26,640 nucleotides of DNA from Ophiothrix spiculata (taxonomy: Eukaryota > Echinodermata > Ophiuroidea > Amphilepidida > Ophiotrichidae). A model generated the notes under the pieces. The model was not told the origin of the DNA and did not search any database. It saw only the letters and a list, made by a program, of their open reading frames with translations. Position numbers and translations under genes: made by a program. Positions 1-11,008 of the stretch are shown here, piece after piece (position 1 is the first letter of the stretch; every line of letters starts with the position of its first letter). The stretch lies in NCBI GenBank assembly GCA_000969725.1, contig JXSR01S061491.1; one strand, 5' to 3'.

Positions 1-1785
1 TCTATACTTATTGACTCCAGTGAATAGAATAAGTAATGGGTTAACAAAATATTTTACTACGGATTACAAAAAACATTGTTATGCACGGACAGAGCATTTG
101 AACTAGCTAAATGTAACTATAACATAATTTGTAAGACTAAAGTAGGCCCTATGCAAAATAATACCATTTTTAAATCTTTTCTGCCCAATAAGAGCAATAT
201 TGTGATTCATTAACCATAAAATAATATAAAATGGAGCGTAACAAGATTGAACAATTATACAATTTCTGTTCATGTTCATTTAATTGTAATGACCTTTTTA
301 AACAAATATTGGTTAAAAGCTCTCAATTCCACTTCACAGACAATATGCAAATGACTTTGACATTTCAATGCTAATAATAGGCAGAATATATGTTTATTTG
401 TAGCAAAATAAAGATTAAAGTTTACTGAAGTGGAAAACCATCCGAATAAAATCTATCGAATCAGACAGATAATGGAATCGTTTCAAATCATCTTCGTCAA
501 GTTATCTTCCATTTGGTTTGATAATTAACCAGGCTGTTTGGTAACTTAATCACAAGACACAGTCTTTTACAAGATTTACTCAAGTGCTTCTGCTTGAGGA
601 TTTTTGTCTAGTATTTTCTAGGGGTCTACGATTGCCGGTAATTTTACATTTTTTACCGCAATTATTACTACAGACACACTCATATTCTGTCTGTAATATG
701 GTATTTTGCTGATTTTTCCCTCCTGGTCACATTCTATTATGACCACTGTTACATTAGCAATATTTTTGTTGGCCCTGATTAGAACTAGTACCGTTCCCTT
801 GATCCACGGACCCAGCAATGAGCCCAGGCAAAAGGCACTTTTGATCGTACTGCACAGGGTAGTAGACAGCTTTGAGCAAGAGCAAGAGCTAGATTATCAG
901 ATTCTTGTTAGAGGAAGACTTCTGTTTCAAATGTTGGATACCAGGTTTATCAATTAGTTTGATCAGTTGGAATTTTACTCTGATCACCAGTATTGTAGAA
1001 GTGATTAGGCAGTTGAGTATGATGAATTTTGCACCCCTTCCACTTCAAAGCAACAGACAAAGCTCTTGCGAAATCAAACATACGGCAATCAAATACTGGT
1101 TGCAGCAAAATGAGGTGGAACGGACTGATCAGAGCAATAAGCTAGCAGTTTAAAATTGGGGCCAATGATAGGCACAACCTGAAGGTCCATCATGGGAGTG
1201 CAATCCTAATCCAGCTTTAAATATGCAAAAAATTGTACTTTTTGAATTAAACAAATTATAGATAATAATCATAACTTTTTGGATGTTACTCAGGAAATTC
1301 TCATACATGTTATCGTTAATTTTAATAGCATGTGACATATGAATTAATCGCCAAATCATTAGCCCATATTACATTGACGTAAGTAATGAAAAATATTTCC
1401 ATCATGTGATAGTACATGTATCTTAATTATGGTGTAGGCCTAAATGCAAGTTTCATAACTTGAAATTAGAAAAATAGGGCTGACCTAAACAATTGCTTTG
1501 CCAGGCTTTACATGTTTCATGATTTAACAATAATATTTAGCAAGGAAACTGTAAAATAATTTATTCCTCCTTGCACGACTGTTTCATTTGGCAGAATTCA
1601 CAATTGTTGAATTTTCTTTTTAATTAAGTTTCAGTAGGCCCATTTGGTGAATGATACATGTAGGTGTTTGTAATGGTATGTTTGTGTTTCATTTTTAAAT
1701 TGACAGAACAAAGTAGTCTGGCAAAATGATACCTAACTTGAACTTATATAAAGAGATATATGCAAGATATTCGAAATACTTAAAT
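1..1785. other. Gene-free AT-rich sequence
   Basis: Open frames here are under 85 codons, overlap on both strands, and show no domain or splice context that I recognise. Under the gene model this is intron downstream of the LDLa exon. It holds TACATGTA at about 1409 and 1653 and AGGCCT at 1435, but no clear inverted-repeat element. Confidence 0.5.
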
Positions 1786-2830
1786 CAGGGGTTCTCAATT
1801 AATTTATTGTAAGGGCCAAAAATTTATGACAACCGCCCCACCGCTACCGTTATATATCAAAAGAAATTCTATAATTAAACTGCAATTGGTACATCTAAGA
1901 ATGAACCAGTACCAGAATCCATTTGGCAGATGGGTGTGCTTCTAGCATGATGTCTTATGACCCACAAAATGATTTTCCAATCATCCTTGACAACAATGAG
2001 CAACATTTGGTTACACTGGTCACAAAGCCTGCTTTACTCTTCACATGGACAGCTGGCAAACTTGGCACGCAGATGGAACAGCTGAGGACAGGAATCACCA
2101 AATATTATTTCAGCAACTGCTGAAATATTAATACACAATGATTTTCCATGCTGCCATGAAATATGTTTATCTATGCTTGCAATAGTTAAGTAAACTTTAA
2201 GAAATTACAATTCTACTGCATGTGTATAGGGTTAAGAAGTCTTCCAAGTCCTTTGATTACATGCATCCTACAATAAATCCGAATTACATCAATTGAACCT
2301 TGGAGTACTACATTATTCCATATGGGGTATGGTATATGGGGATGTGAATCTCCCCTCAAGCTCAAATTAGATTGAGCAATATTCCAAAATGTAAGATCTC
2401 TTTGTGTTCAATCTCATGTATGCCTTGGTAGTGCCGGGACAATATCTTTACACCCTAGCTAAAGTTCAGCTGAAATCAATAAAATTTTGACACAGCTGAG
2501 CAGGGCCCAACCTATAATACATTCTGGGCTTGTTTCAGCTAACTTCCTAGCATTCAGGGCAAAAGATATGTGCACACAAAGATTTTCAATCTTTGGTGCA
2601 CATCTTAGGCTATGTCTATGCATGGTCCAAGCAATATTCAAGGTCCCAAATGGTCCAGAAATAGCTGATTTGTAGTCACAGCAAATATGGTAGCTGAAGC
2701 GACCAATGACATGTACTGCATCCTGACTCATCACTAACACACTGATCTATACAAAGTCTGCGTTTAAATCACATCTCCATCTTACTGGAATATATTTGTT
2801 TCTATTTTGGCCCCCTCCCCATCACACATA

Positions 2831-2940
2831 TGGTATACAATGTCATTATAACCTACCACATCTTGCTCATCACTGATATCTCTACAGTCTGGGTCCTGAT
2901 CACATTTCCCCCTTATAATGAATACATTGGTAACCATTGT
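2831..2940 (-). pseudogene. Decayed partial copy of the LDLa exon
   Basis: On the minus strand this stretch is a close copy of the 3' two-thirds of the LDLa exon and the start of its downstream intron (about 3175-3285). The segment encoding [15 protein letters not shown] is unchanged at protein level, and the GTAGGT donor sequence is retained. The copy has one inserted base before the AAGGGGGAAATG stretch and one deleted base just before the donor, and the Trp codon is lost. It also lacks the first part of the exon, including the first cysteine and the acceptor; the match fades at a Pu/Py-rich stretch next to a CA microsatellite. It cannot encode a folded module. The two copies are about 344 bp apart in direct orientation. 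Confidence 0.82.
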
Positions 2941-2958
2941 TGGCCTTTTCCCCTCCTC

Positions 2959-2995
2959 ACCACACACACACACACACACACCCCCACACACACAT
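2959..2995. repeat. CA/C-rich microsatellite
   Basis: An (AC)n run is interrupted by a short C-tract. It borders the point where similarity between the two LDLa exon copies ends. Confidence 0.9.
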
Positions 2996-3200
2996 AATAT
3001 ATGCTTCTCAACTAGCAGTGCACAAGCCCAATTTGGCACTTTCACTGACTGGCACTTTGACACTCTTAAAAAAAACCACAAATATGTTAAAAATTACACT
3101 GACAAAAAGGAGAGTTTGGCGGTTTACCCTCTAAAAAAATTTCTCATAAATTTGACACTAGTCGAGAACCCTTGGTACAGTATATGCCATTGTAACCTAC

Positions 3201-3317
3201 CGCATCCTTGCTCATCACTGATGTCTCTACAATCTGGGTCCTGATCACATTTCCACCTTATAGGAATACATTGGTAGCCATCAGCACAGGCGAACTCAAC
3301 ACCAGAAATACAAGAAA
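3201..3317 (-). CDS. LDL-receptor class A (LDLa) module exon, partial gene
   Basis: The minus strand shows a pyrimidine-rich acceptor ending in TTTACAG (AG at 3319-3318), then 117 coding bases, then a GTAGGT donor (3200-3195). Read in phase 1 the exon gives one complete six-cysteine module: [15 protein letters not shown], then [20 protein letters not shown], then QGC. Cysteine spacing, the EFAC pattern, the CIP..W.CD core and the acidic D..D..D..SDE set agree with the known LDLa fold, in which the acidic residues bind one calcium ion and the cysteines form three disulfides. The usual DGSDE is DISDE here. Length (39 codons) and phase 1-1 symmetry are typical of exon-encoded LDLa modules in receptors and extracellular proteases. 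Whether the protein is a lipoprotein receptor, a protease or another mosaic protein cannot be decided from one module. Further exons should lie beyond position 1. Confidence 0.88.
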
Positions 3318-3670
3318 CTGTAAAAAAAGGAAATGAAGATACATGTTCACATACAGTTTACAATATTTTGATAAGATGTAACTACCGGTATATACATTTT
3401 TGTAGGTCTATATGTTTACATGAACCTACCAAATGGTACTGGAGTCAATATTTCAAGGATTTTATTAAATTTTCTAGTACAAGGGATGTTGTTCTGATTG
3501 TGAAAGGACTCACTTTGTGAAAAATGTATTATACCCATCAATATTACCAAACTATCTTCACATACGATCTGTTAAGAAATGAAAGAGTTGAGCCGTTTTC
3601 AGAGTGTTTGCACGACCTGTGCGATGTCAAAAATGTCAAGTGCGCACACTCGACAAGTTGATATATCAAT

Positions 3671-3886
3671 TACTGTAAAGGGACAAATCTTCAATAGGGA
3701 TTTAATTTCGCTAATTTCACTAGACTGCAAATTCGCCAAATTAAATTCCTCGCTAAAATTGTATTTACCATTGAAACTAATGTCAAATGTTCTAAATTAG
3801 TAAAATTAAATCCCAGCCAAATTGCAGATGAATTGAAATTCGCCAAAATTTGTCCTCGCCAAATTATCTAAATCCCTTTACATTAC
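3671..3886. mobile_element. Small TIR element (MITE-like)
   Basis: Both ends carry GTAAAGGGA in inverted orientation (left near 3675, right about 3873-3881). A second inverted pair lies inside: GGGATTTAATTTCGCTAATT from 3698 against its near-complement ending at 3814. The interior repeats ATTCGCC and GCCAAATT motifs. No open frame of note and no certain target duplication. Superfamily unassigned. Confidence 0.5.
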
Positions 3887-4065
3887 TTTGATCACAATGA
3901 TAAATCGTTTGGAGTTGTAATAAATTAAATATTTCTTGTGACAAACTATCACTGCAATATGCAAGTGTTTCAAGCTATATCACGTCAGCTCAAAATTGCA
4001 AACACTTGGTCATCTGGCCTCAGTGGCAGGATTTTCAAAGAAGGGGTCAAACTAGAGGCAAAGGA

Positions 4066-4200
4066 AACATTGATTGATTAATTGATTTTATTCAGTTAAA
4101 ATTCAACATGACAATATACAAATGTAAAAATATAAAACACAGTGTAATACATGATACATACAAATTGATTTTTTGGGGCAACAAATTTTGGACAAAAAAT
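4066..4200 (-). mobile_element. LINE-like 3' end with short tandem tail, minus strand
   Basis: Read on the minus strand, AT-rich sequence passes through an AATAAA-type signal (TGAATAAAATC) and ends in a short AATC-type repeat at about 4066-4085. This is the usual look of a CR1/L2-like non-LTR retrotransposon tail. No coding part is preserved nearby. Confidence 0.4.
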
Positions 4201-5574
4201 GGGTCAGACTTCATAATTGTAATGCACACATAGCGCACGAAATTTGTTTATTTTGCTACTTCTGCTAATTTCAGCACAAAAAATGTTTTAAAATCTTAAA
4301 ATTTGCAAAAATGCCAACTTTGACTAAAAATATCATTAAATTTGCACGAAGATTGCAAATAAATTGTCCTTTTGCATGATAAAAAACAAGGAGAAATTGA
4401 GTGTAGAATTTGTGTCAGTGTCTGCAAGTGTTGGGGTAATTGGGGGGGGGGGGCAAAGTATGTGCACTCTCCCCCAGCACCACCACTGCCCGCCATTCCA
4501 ATACAAGACAATGCATTATCTTCAAAAGCTAATGAACTGCTCTATCATTGCATTCAGTCAAGAAAAACATGATTCATTTTGTCTACGTGCTAGTATTTAT
4601 ACGCTACAAATACTATCGAGGAATAATAGAGCAACTTTTCCGTGATTCAGATAACATCAATTCAAGAACAAGATCACAGACATCACAATTTCAGTCTTGC
4701 TTTCATACATGTGCATACATGAATATACTTGAGCAATGAACTTGGTAAATACCTCCTCATGGGGACTGCTGCCATAGGGAATGGATTCAAGATTTTATCT
4801 GACTACACCTAAAGGCATTCCATGACATTTCCATATTGGGAATATTCACTGCAATGCTTGTAGAATAGGAGAACACTATGTAAATGTATGTATAGAGTGG
4901 TTCATTTTGAGGACACGGCCGATAAATCTGACTGGGCAAGTTGGCAGTTTGATAGACCCGATAAAGGTTGTCTGAGCACTTGTAGTTGTAGTTAAATTGT
5001 GGCAAATCTAACTGTTGCAGATAAATGTGAAAGTGAAATGAACCAGTATCTATATATGAACTTGTGTGTCCAAATATTTACATCATTAATCATTAACTAC
5101 ATATTAAAGAGACAATACATCAACCCCTCAATCCTGTATCCAGCAGTGACAGTAATTATGTCCCAAGTTCAATCAAAGTATTCTTTGGTTCAATCATCCC
5201 TACTCTCAGCATACTTTCCAAGTACTTGGTCAACCTCAACATGCCTCAGGGCATAACCACAACAAACTGTCTAAATACTGACCCTGGAAAAGAGGCTCCC
5301 ACCATATTAATTAAATCACTTCCTCTTTACATACCTTGTCACAACTGGCATAGTATTGACCTTAAAATGGGGTCAGATTAAAGCCCAGTTAAGGTTTCAT
5401 ACATTGTCCTATTTAGAATCCTGAAACACAATTTGTGTGATTGGAATAATGACTCGGAAGGATAATGACAATCAGCGTTTTTCTGCTGAACTTACGGTAT
5501 CATTCCGGTTAACAGGGCTTCCAGATAATAGCGGTGAGAGACGTTTTTCTATTGCAATGCAATACCGGTGAAAT
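4201..5574. other. Gene-free intronic sequence with a poly-G run
   Basis: No exon or element with both ends was recognised. A run of 12 G lies at 4442-4453, followed by CACTCTCCCCC and CACCACCACTG. The last resembles a hAT-type end, but no partner or target duplication was found. Confidence 0.4.
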
Positions 5575-5694
5575 ACCTGACACTAAACGGCATCAGGAGA
5601 ATATATAGGCCTACTAGTAACCGACTTTACAATTTTGATACCCGACACTAAACGCCATCAGGAGAATACTAGTAACCGACTTTACAATTTTGAT
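5575..5694. repeat. Two-copy tandem duplication, 65-bp offset
   Basis: The unit starting ACCTGACACTAAACGGCATC at 5575 recurs at 5640 as ACCCGACACTAAACGCCATC, and both run through ACTAGTAACCGACTTTACAA. The second copy lacks about 10 bases (an AGGCCT-containing stretch) present in the first. Confidence 0.92.
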
Positions 5695-6012
5695 ATTTAA
5701 CGAGAAATAAATTTAATTTATCATCTAATAAAATGTTTTATTATTCAGTAGACAAAAAAGAAACGCTTTTATTGGATAATAACCATGAACAAACAGGGGA
5801 TAACTATATAACATATGTCGGTAGGTATACAAAAAGGTGTGTTAAATCTATATCTAAATAATTCTATCAATTCTCTAGGCCTACACATCATTTACATATC
5901 ATTTGTATATGATGCAAGATGTCATATACAAAATGTACCCTACATTATTGTTAATTTATTAGTTACGGTAAAAATAAACATGCCAGTGGACAGAAGGCGT
6001 ACATATATATAC
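5695..6012. other. Unassigned AT-rich sequence
   Basis: The 98-codon open frame from 5815 runs into the transposable element at 6013 and has no recognisable domain, so it is not called as a gene. Confidence 0.4.
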
Positions 6013-6518
6013 CAGTTCGGCGGAACTCACAATTCGGATAAGTATCCGAATTTGGATACTCCGTATTGTAATTCTGATACCTGTATCCAAATTTGGATTA
6101 AAAACAGCTGAAACAGGATATCAGCTGAAATGAATATTCAGCTTCGCTGCGCACCATACCGGTATGTATAAAAGTCAATGACATTATCATCATTTGTCAT
6201 CAAAATTCTAAGAAAGTATTGGCCAAATTATTTTGCCTTCTGTGATAAGAAGCTATCAGGACATGTTTCGAAGCTGTTCCGCAGTGGAATTGCACAGATG
6301 AAAATGACATTTCCACAGATACATTTATCATAAATGCAAGAAAGATGTTCTACATGTACTTGCCAGTTGCGCAATTGATTTGTTTCCTGCGCCACGACAG
6401 GTGTATTATAATTCAGATACCCCTCCATATCCTTATTCTGATACGGGTATCACAAATTGGATATGAAATGTATACAAGTATTCGGATAGGTATCCGAATT
6501 GTGAGTTCCGCCGAACTG
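6013..6518. mobile_element. 506-bp MITE with 28-bp perfect TIRs and ATAC target duplication
   Basis: The first 28 bases (6013-6040, starting CAGTTCGGCGGAACTCAC) are exactly repeated in inverted orientation at 6491-6518, and the match continues with two mismatches for another 11 bases. The flanks are ATAC at 6009-6012 and 6519-6522, consistent with a 4-bp target duplication. Each TIR is built from two self-complementary blocks, AGTTCggcgGAACT and ATTCGGATAnnTATCCGAAT. The interior carries further GATAC/GTATC and CCGAATTT-like motifs near both ends and encodes no transposase. Superfamily uncertain: CAGT ends suit several, and a 4-bp duplication excludes typical hAT and Tc1/mariner. Confidence 0.85.
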
Positions 6519-6671
6519 ATACTGCACGTTGCTAGTGACTTACAAGTTACAATAGCATTTGACTAAATACAACTGCTGGTCATCCCCTATTTTAACTGGC
6601 TTGCGCACTGAGGCGGAACGATGCAGTTTTCTATTGCAGGCTCATTTAATATCAATATTTTAAAATAAACA

Positions 6672-6960
6672 AAATTGTCCAAAATTTTTTGCACGCTATG
6701 CGCGCGTTAATTTTTTTAAATTTGGCCCCCAGAAATTTGTCTTGCCCCCCTCCCAAAAAAAATGAGATGTTGGTGCTGCACTGTCTTTATGTTCTATGCT
6801 CTTTAATAATGAAATATGCACAAAGCACGAAAAAATTTGTACATTTTATGTCAAATGATCAATAAAAAGGGGTAATTTAGAGAAATTTGCGCCAAAAAAG
6901 CTTCTTGCCATCCCCCCTCCGAACCCCCCCCCCCCACCTGCCACCATGGTGCCGCCACTG
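6672..6960. mobile_element. Possible hAT-type element fragment flanked by AATAAACA
   Basis: The right end reads GGTGCCGCCACTG (to 6960); its complement starts CAGTGGCGGC, as in many hAT ends. The 8 bases after it (AATAAACA, 6961-6968) also occur at 6664-6671. The left boundary lacks a matching TIR, so either the left end is lost or the 8-bp match is accidental. Two internal direct copies of AGAAATTTG followed by a C-rich stretch lie near 6731 and 6880. Confidence 0.4.
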
Positions 6961-7188
6961 AATAAACATAGGGCAGATTTGTTCCTTGAAAATAATGATA
7001 TTGAATAATATTGTACTTGATTTTCTTAATCAACCGTGACATATATTGTTCACTTATTCATCATGTGCATACATGTACATTCTTTTATCTAGATGCTGAA
7101 AAATGAACAATTTGATGCGAAAGTAGGGTAGATATTTCCCAAGATGACTCATTTTTCTACCATTTTAAATAGAAACATCCCTGCTTTA

Positions 7189-7326
7189 CCCTTTCGATCC
7201 GATAGAACGACTGAGCGTTTTCAAAGGAGCTTACGAGAGAACGCTCAGGCGTTCCAATTCGTATTGAGTGTAAATTAATTCAGTATGGGCGATGTACACC
7301 TATATTGCAATTCAGGATCGAAAGGG
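7189..7326. mobile_element. 138-bp piggyBac-like MITE
   Basis: Termini CCCTTTCGATCC (7189-7200) and GGATCGAAAGGG (7315-7326) are a perfect 12-bp inverted repeat starting with CCC. The right flank is TTAA (7327-7330) and the left flank TTTA (7185-7188), a one-base decay of the TTAA target site that piggyBac transposases use. No coding capacity. The interior includes GAACGctgagcGTTTTC/GAGAACGCTCAGGCG motifs in partial inverted arrangement. Confidence 0.8.
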
Positions 7327-7330
7327 TTAA

Positions 7331-9889
7331 GACATGAACAATTGTGGAATTGGATCAGTGGGCAGTGCCTTTTTGCTGAGGGGGTAAAGTTCTAGACTCA
7401 TTTGCATTTTACACAATGTGGGGCAGAGAGATATGTCAGCATGATCATAACAAACTCTGCTTTCGTGTTCAGAATCCATCGGGTAAAATATTTAACATAT
7501 TTTATTCACATGGCTATGGCATGAATTGCTAAGTTCCAAAAAATATGATGCATGCTGAATTGTTTCCACTTTCAAAAATAATGTATGATGACATTCATAC
7601 AGCTTGGAAGTCTGGACTGTGTTAGCCAATGTTGGCTGATGAGCAATGCACTTGGCTTTGGACAGTTTTATATTCTGATACCAGAGTCACATGATGAAAA
7701 AATCAAGAATTTGGCTCTCACAAGTTAATCTGAATAGTTTTATACAAGCTTACACATGAGAGTTTATTTTATTATTGCCAAAAATTTTCGCAAATTTGAA
7801 ACAAACACGATACAACATTTAAAAATGATTTCATATCAAGACAAAGTTAACATCAAAGAAAGACTGAGGCTTCTACAAAATGATGCCGTTGTGTTGGATA
7901 AAGTGTAAATCTTATTGGGCAATAAAGGAAATAGTAGAATTCAACTATTTCCTTCTATCGCTGACACTTTTATCTCTATTTGATACATAGGCTACTGAAG
8001 GAAGACAATTTAGCTACTTTGTTAAGAACTTTAATATATATTAGTACTGACAAAATGTGACTTTCACCCTCTCTTGAAACTTAACCATTTTAATTTACAT
8101 GGTTTCAAAGTTCAAAATTTGTTGGTTCACTAAGATAAAAATCTTTTTCTCTAAATATTCTCTTCCAATGTTACTCTTGAGTAAATGTGAATGTTGTTGT
8201 CCCACATTATTACAAAAGTCACATACATCACAAAAGAAGTTTAATTGGGGTTCTTCATTCTTAATTTTTGTTAAATTTTTGTTACTTAACAGACATTTTC
8301 TTTCTTCCACTGATCTCATCATCATTTTTAGCATTGCGAATACAAATTTTATTTCAATGTATGAATTTTGGCAATCTACACGTACAGCTGTACAACACAA
8401 GAATTCCATTCCAAAAAAATCAATCTGACAAATATACCATACTTGCTCTGGGACTGGGGTTCTCAACTAGATCTTATAAGACACTTGTAGTGCTTTGCTA
8501 GTAGGTAAAATGTCAGTTGCGAATTTCTCTTGTTGTATGTTCAATGCATATTTGTTTTTGAGGAAACCACTGGACCGATTTTTATCTTATCAGACCTGAA
8601 TCGGAATTATGAACAAATCTTTATTCTACCCATCTCATAAACCGTGAAAAAGTGCAAAAAATCAAGTTAATTGCATCTTTTAGTCCCAACCAGAACCAAC
8701 AGATAACATCAAAATAATACTGTAAACATTTAATACATATCTCCACTTAAAATTAACTATGACAACCACATGATATGTAAATGATCGATGGATTCACCGT
8801 TAATAACATCAAAATGACATCAATTTATTGTTCGTTGTAATATACACTTAGGGAATCAGATTCGGAATTGGCCGATTTGAAGCTAACTAAGATCGGAGTC
8901 GGGCGATCACGATCTTGTGTAGATCAGTCAGACACTAATACCAAATTTAAAAAAAATTTTCAAACACCCTCTTTATGGTCTCTAATTTAAATAATTTGAT
9001 CAATTGTGTCAATATTTTCATAATTCAGTCTATCCTCATTCTCTTATTTCATTTAAAGTTAATTCCAAGAGTATATTGACTTAGGTTGATAAGTATTATT
9101 CATTATTCATTATTTTATCACATGCTATTATTTTGGCGATTTTGTCAATTTAAGGCTACATGTAGTAATTTTTCATCTCTAAAAGGTGATGTGGGCAGAC
9201 TTACAACTTTAAATTGACTTTTATGTCCCTTACAACGTGACATGTATGCAGAGTCTCAAACAAGAACAAGGTGTGTACACTTTCCTTCTGAAACCCAGGG
9301 GGTGTCAACTTTGGTCTGGATGGAAGGGGGGGGGGGTGCGGCCCGGACCTCGGAACCCTAACCCATCATTAAGGGTGTGGTTTTTTTTGGAGGGGGGAGG
9401 GGGGGGAATGGGCATGTAGGGATTTTGCTCAAAAAAAGGCTGATTTTTCATTTTTTTTTTCGCCCATTTAAAAGGTTTTCTTGAAAATGTGACCCATGCA
9501 TAGGGATTTTTTGTGAAAAATTAACCCATTTGGGCAGAACGTCCCTGTATACCTTACATATGAGGAGTACCCCCTTCTGAAACCCAATTGTCAACTGCAC
9601 TGTCATACCCCACATCAGTTTTTGCTAGCTGCTCAAAGGGGACAAATCATGAAGATGCTTCACAGTTCTGATATGGCTCAAAGTCAAATCTCCAAGCATT
9701 ATATTACCTTGGAGGCAATGACCTACATCAATAAAGAGGATCACATTGTGAATTCAACACCACAGACATGATGGTACAGGACAACATGTCTCTCATTACA
9801 TCCAAATAAATAACATGCATTGGGTTTCACTGGCCTCTGTCAGTAATAGAATATTTATTGAAAGAACATGTTTATGTAGATGGTCCTAT
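7331..9889. other. Gene-free intronic stretch
   Basis: Mostly AT-rich unassigned DNA. A lone hAT-like end (CTGGGGTTCTCAACTAG, about 8454-8470) resembles the termini of the 1786-3174 element. G-runs of about 11 bases at 9326-9336 and a second G-rich patch at 9390-9406 mark another probable repeat. The minus-strand open frame 8466-8095 (123 codons) is discussed among the findings and is not called as a gene. Confidence 0.45.
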
Positions 9890-9949
9890 AAAGGGAAAGC
9901 CAATTTACTTTGGTTATTTATGGCCTTAAAAGGGAAAGCCAATTTACTT
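9890..9949. repeat. Short direct duplication, 39-bp offset
   Basis: AAAGGGAAAGCCAATTTACT occurs at 9890 and again at 9929, separated by a short unique stretch. Both copies are exact over the 20 bases. Confidence 0.9.
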
Positions 9950-10712
9950 AGTTTATATTCTAATCACATTTTGAGTTATTAAAACACTAGTGCTTTGATG
10001 AATCTACAAGTTGCAGAGACTGCAAAATTCAGAATTTTTGTCATAAATTATAGCCATGAGAGGACATCAAAGAATTTTTGAGACCACGCGTAAACTTGAT
10101 GCGTACTTGAAGCATGTCTAGTGTTACACCATATGAGCACAGTGAAGACATGTATGTATTTTGTGCTGTTTGTTTTCACAATTCCCTGGGCTTCCCCAGG
10201 TTTGTTTTTACCAAAATTGCAGAAATTTTAACATCAAACAATTCAGGCTGATATACTCTCATCACAAAAAAGTTGCCTAAATATGATCTCAAAAATCATC
10301 TGTTTAAATAAACAGCCTTCTGAGTTTGATTTCAAAGAATAAGAATGCACTGGAATGACCTTCAGGCTTCATATCCTGCACTTTAATGATAATGAATCTT
10401 GATGAAGTTCAAGTTCAAATGGTAGCTATCAAGCCTAGAAATGACCTGGGGTAATTTCTAATTTATTACGACACATGTTGAAGTGAAATTAAAATGCCGC
10501 CAAAAAACCCAGATTCTGAAATTCGCAAAATTCTCTTTCCGCAAATATTTCTTGTTTTACAGTATTCCCAGGACAAGGGACAACACCTGAAACCACTGAA
10601 ACCAGTCACTGGATTGTCTCTTAAAGCATTATGTGCATGAAAAATATGGACCCAGAGTGATTTTTAGACTGTTATGTGCTCAAACAAACATTTCTAGTTA
10701 TAGTTTTCCTCC
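9950..10712. other. Unassigned intronic sequence
   Basis: No exon, element boundary or RNA gene was recognised. The sequence is mixed AT-rich with a small AC-rich patch. Confidence 0.4.
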
Positions 10713-10793
10713 TAGATGGACCTCACAAGGCAGCGCTGTAGGCACCAGTATGCTTTACTGGCCTTCTCGCTTGCAAGGTCCATCTAGATGGAC
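10713..10793. repeat. Stem-loop with palindromic base
   Basis: TAGATGGACCT (10713-10723) pairs perfectly with AGGTCCATCTA (10776-10786), with a smaller inner stem CCAGTA/TACTGG around a 5-base loop. The right arm overlaps a 16-bp palindrome, GTCCATCTAGATGGAC (10778-10793). Size (about 74 nt) and nested stems resemble a small RNA precursor or the core of a MITE; no evidence decides between them. Confidence 0.6.
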
Positions 10794-11008
10794 TATTTAA
10801 CACAGTTTACGTAAATTCATTTGCACACAAAAAATTGGTTTCAATGTGATCTATTAAAGCAATACTATAAAGTGTTAAAAATGAAGCGCCTCCTGTCAAC
10901 CATGACTTTTGATTTTTGGGGCTTATTGTGTTTGTTTTTTGTAGATATGAATACCCTCCAAAGGATTTGGCTCAAAGATGCATTATTTTTCTGTTATGGC
11001 CATTTGTT

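Larger units (their letters stand above)
1786..3174. mobile_element. hAT (Charlie-like) non-autonomous element, probable
   Basis: The left end reads CAGGGGTTCTCAATTA (from 1786). The right end, read inward on the minus strand from 3174, is CAAGGGTTCTCGACTA. Similarity continues inward (CAAAAATTTATGA and ACCGCC blocks on both sides), so the inverted repeat is about 60 bp and imperfect. CAGNGGTTCTCAA termini are known from Charlie-type hAT transposons. No 8-bp target duplication is visible (flanks ACTTAAAT and GTACAGTA differ), so a rearrangement or a chimeric element is possible. No transposase is encoded. The broken LDLa exon copy lies inside, and the right end abuts the intron of the intact exon. 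Confidence 0.5.

Noticed and set aside
618..818. Minus-strand frame with a hydrophobic C-terminal stretch
   Set aside because: No splice context, no domain, and competing frames on the other strand.
4019..4486. CAGTGG at 4020 and CCACCACTG at about 4478-4486 as ends of a hAT element
   Set aside because: Only six terminal bases match and the 8-base flanks differ (TCTGGCCT and CCCGCCAT).
8099..8428. 109-codon plus-strand open frame opposite the 8466-8095 frame
   Set aside because: It is the antisense shadow of another doubtful frame, and the composition is low-complexity and hydrophobic because of T-richness.
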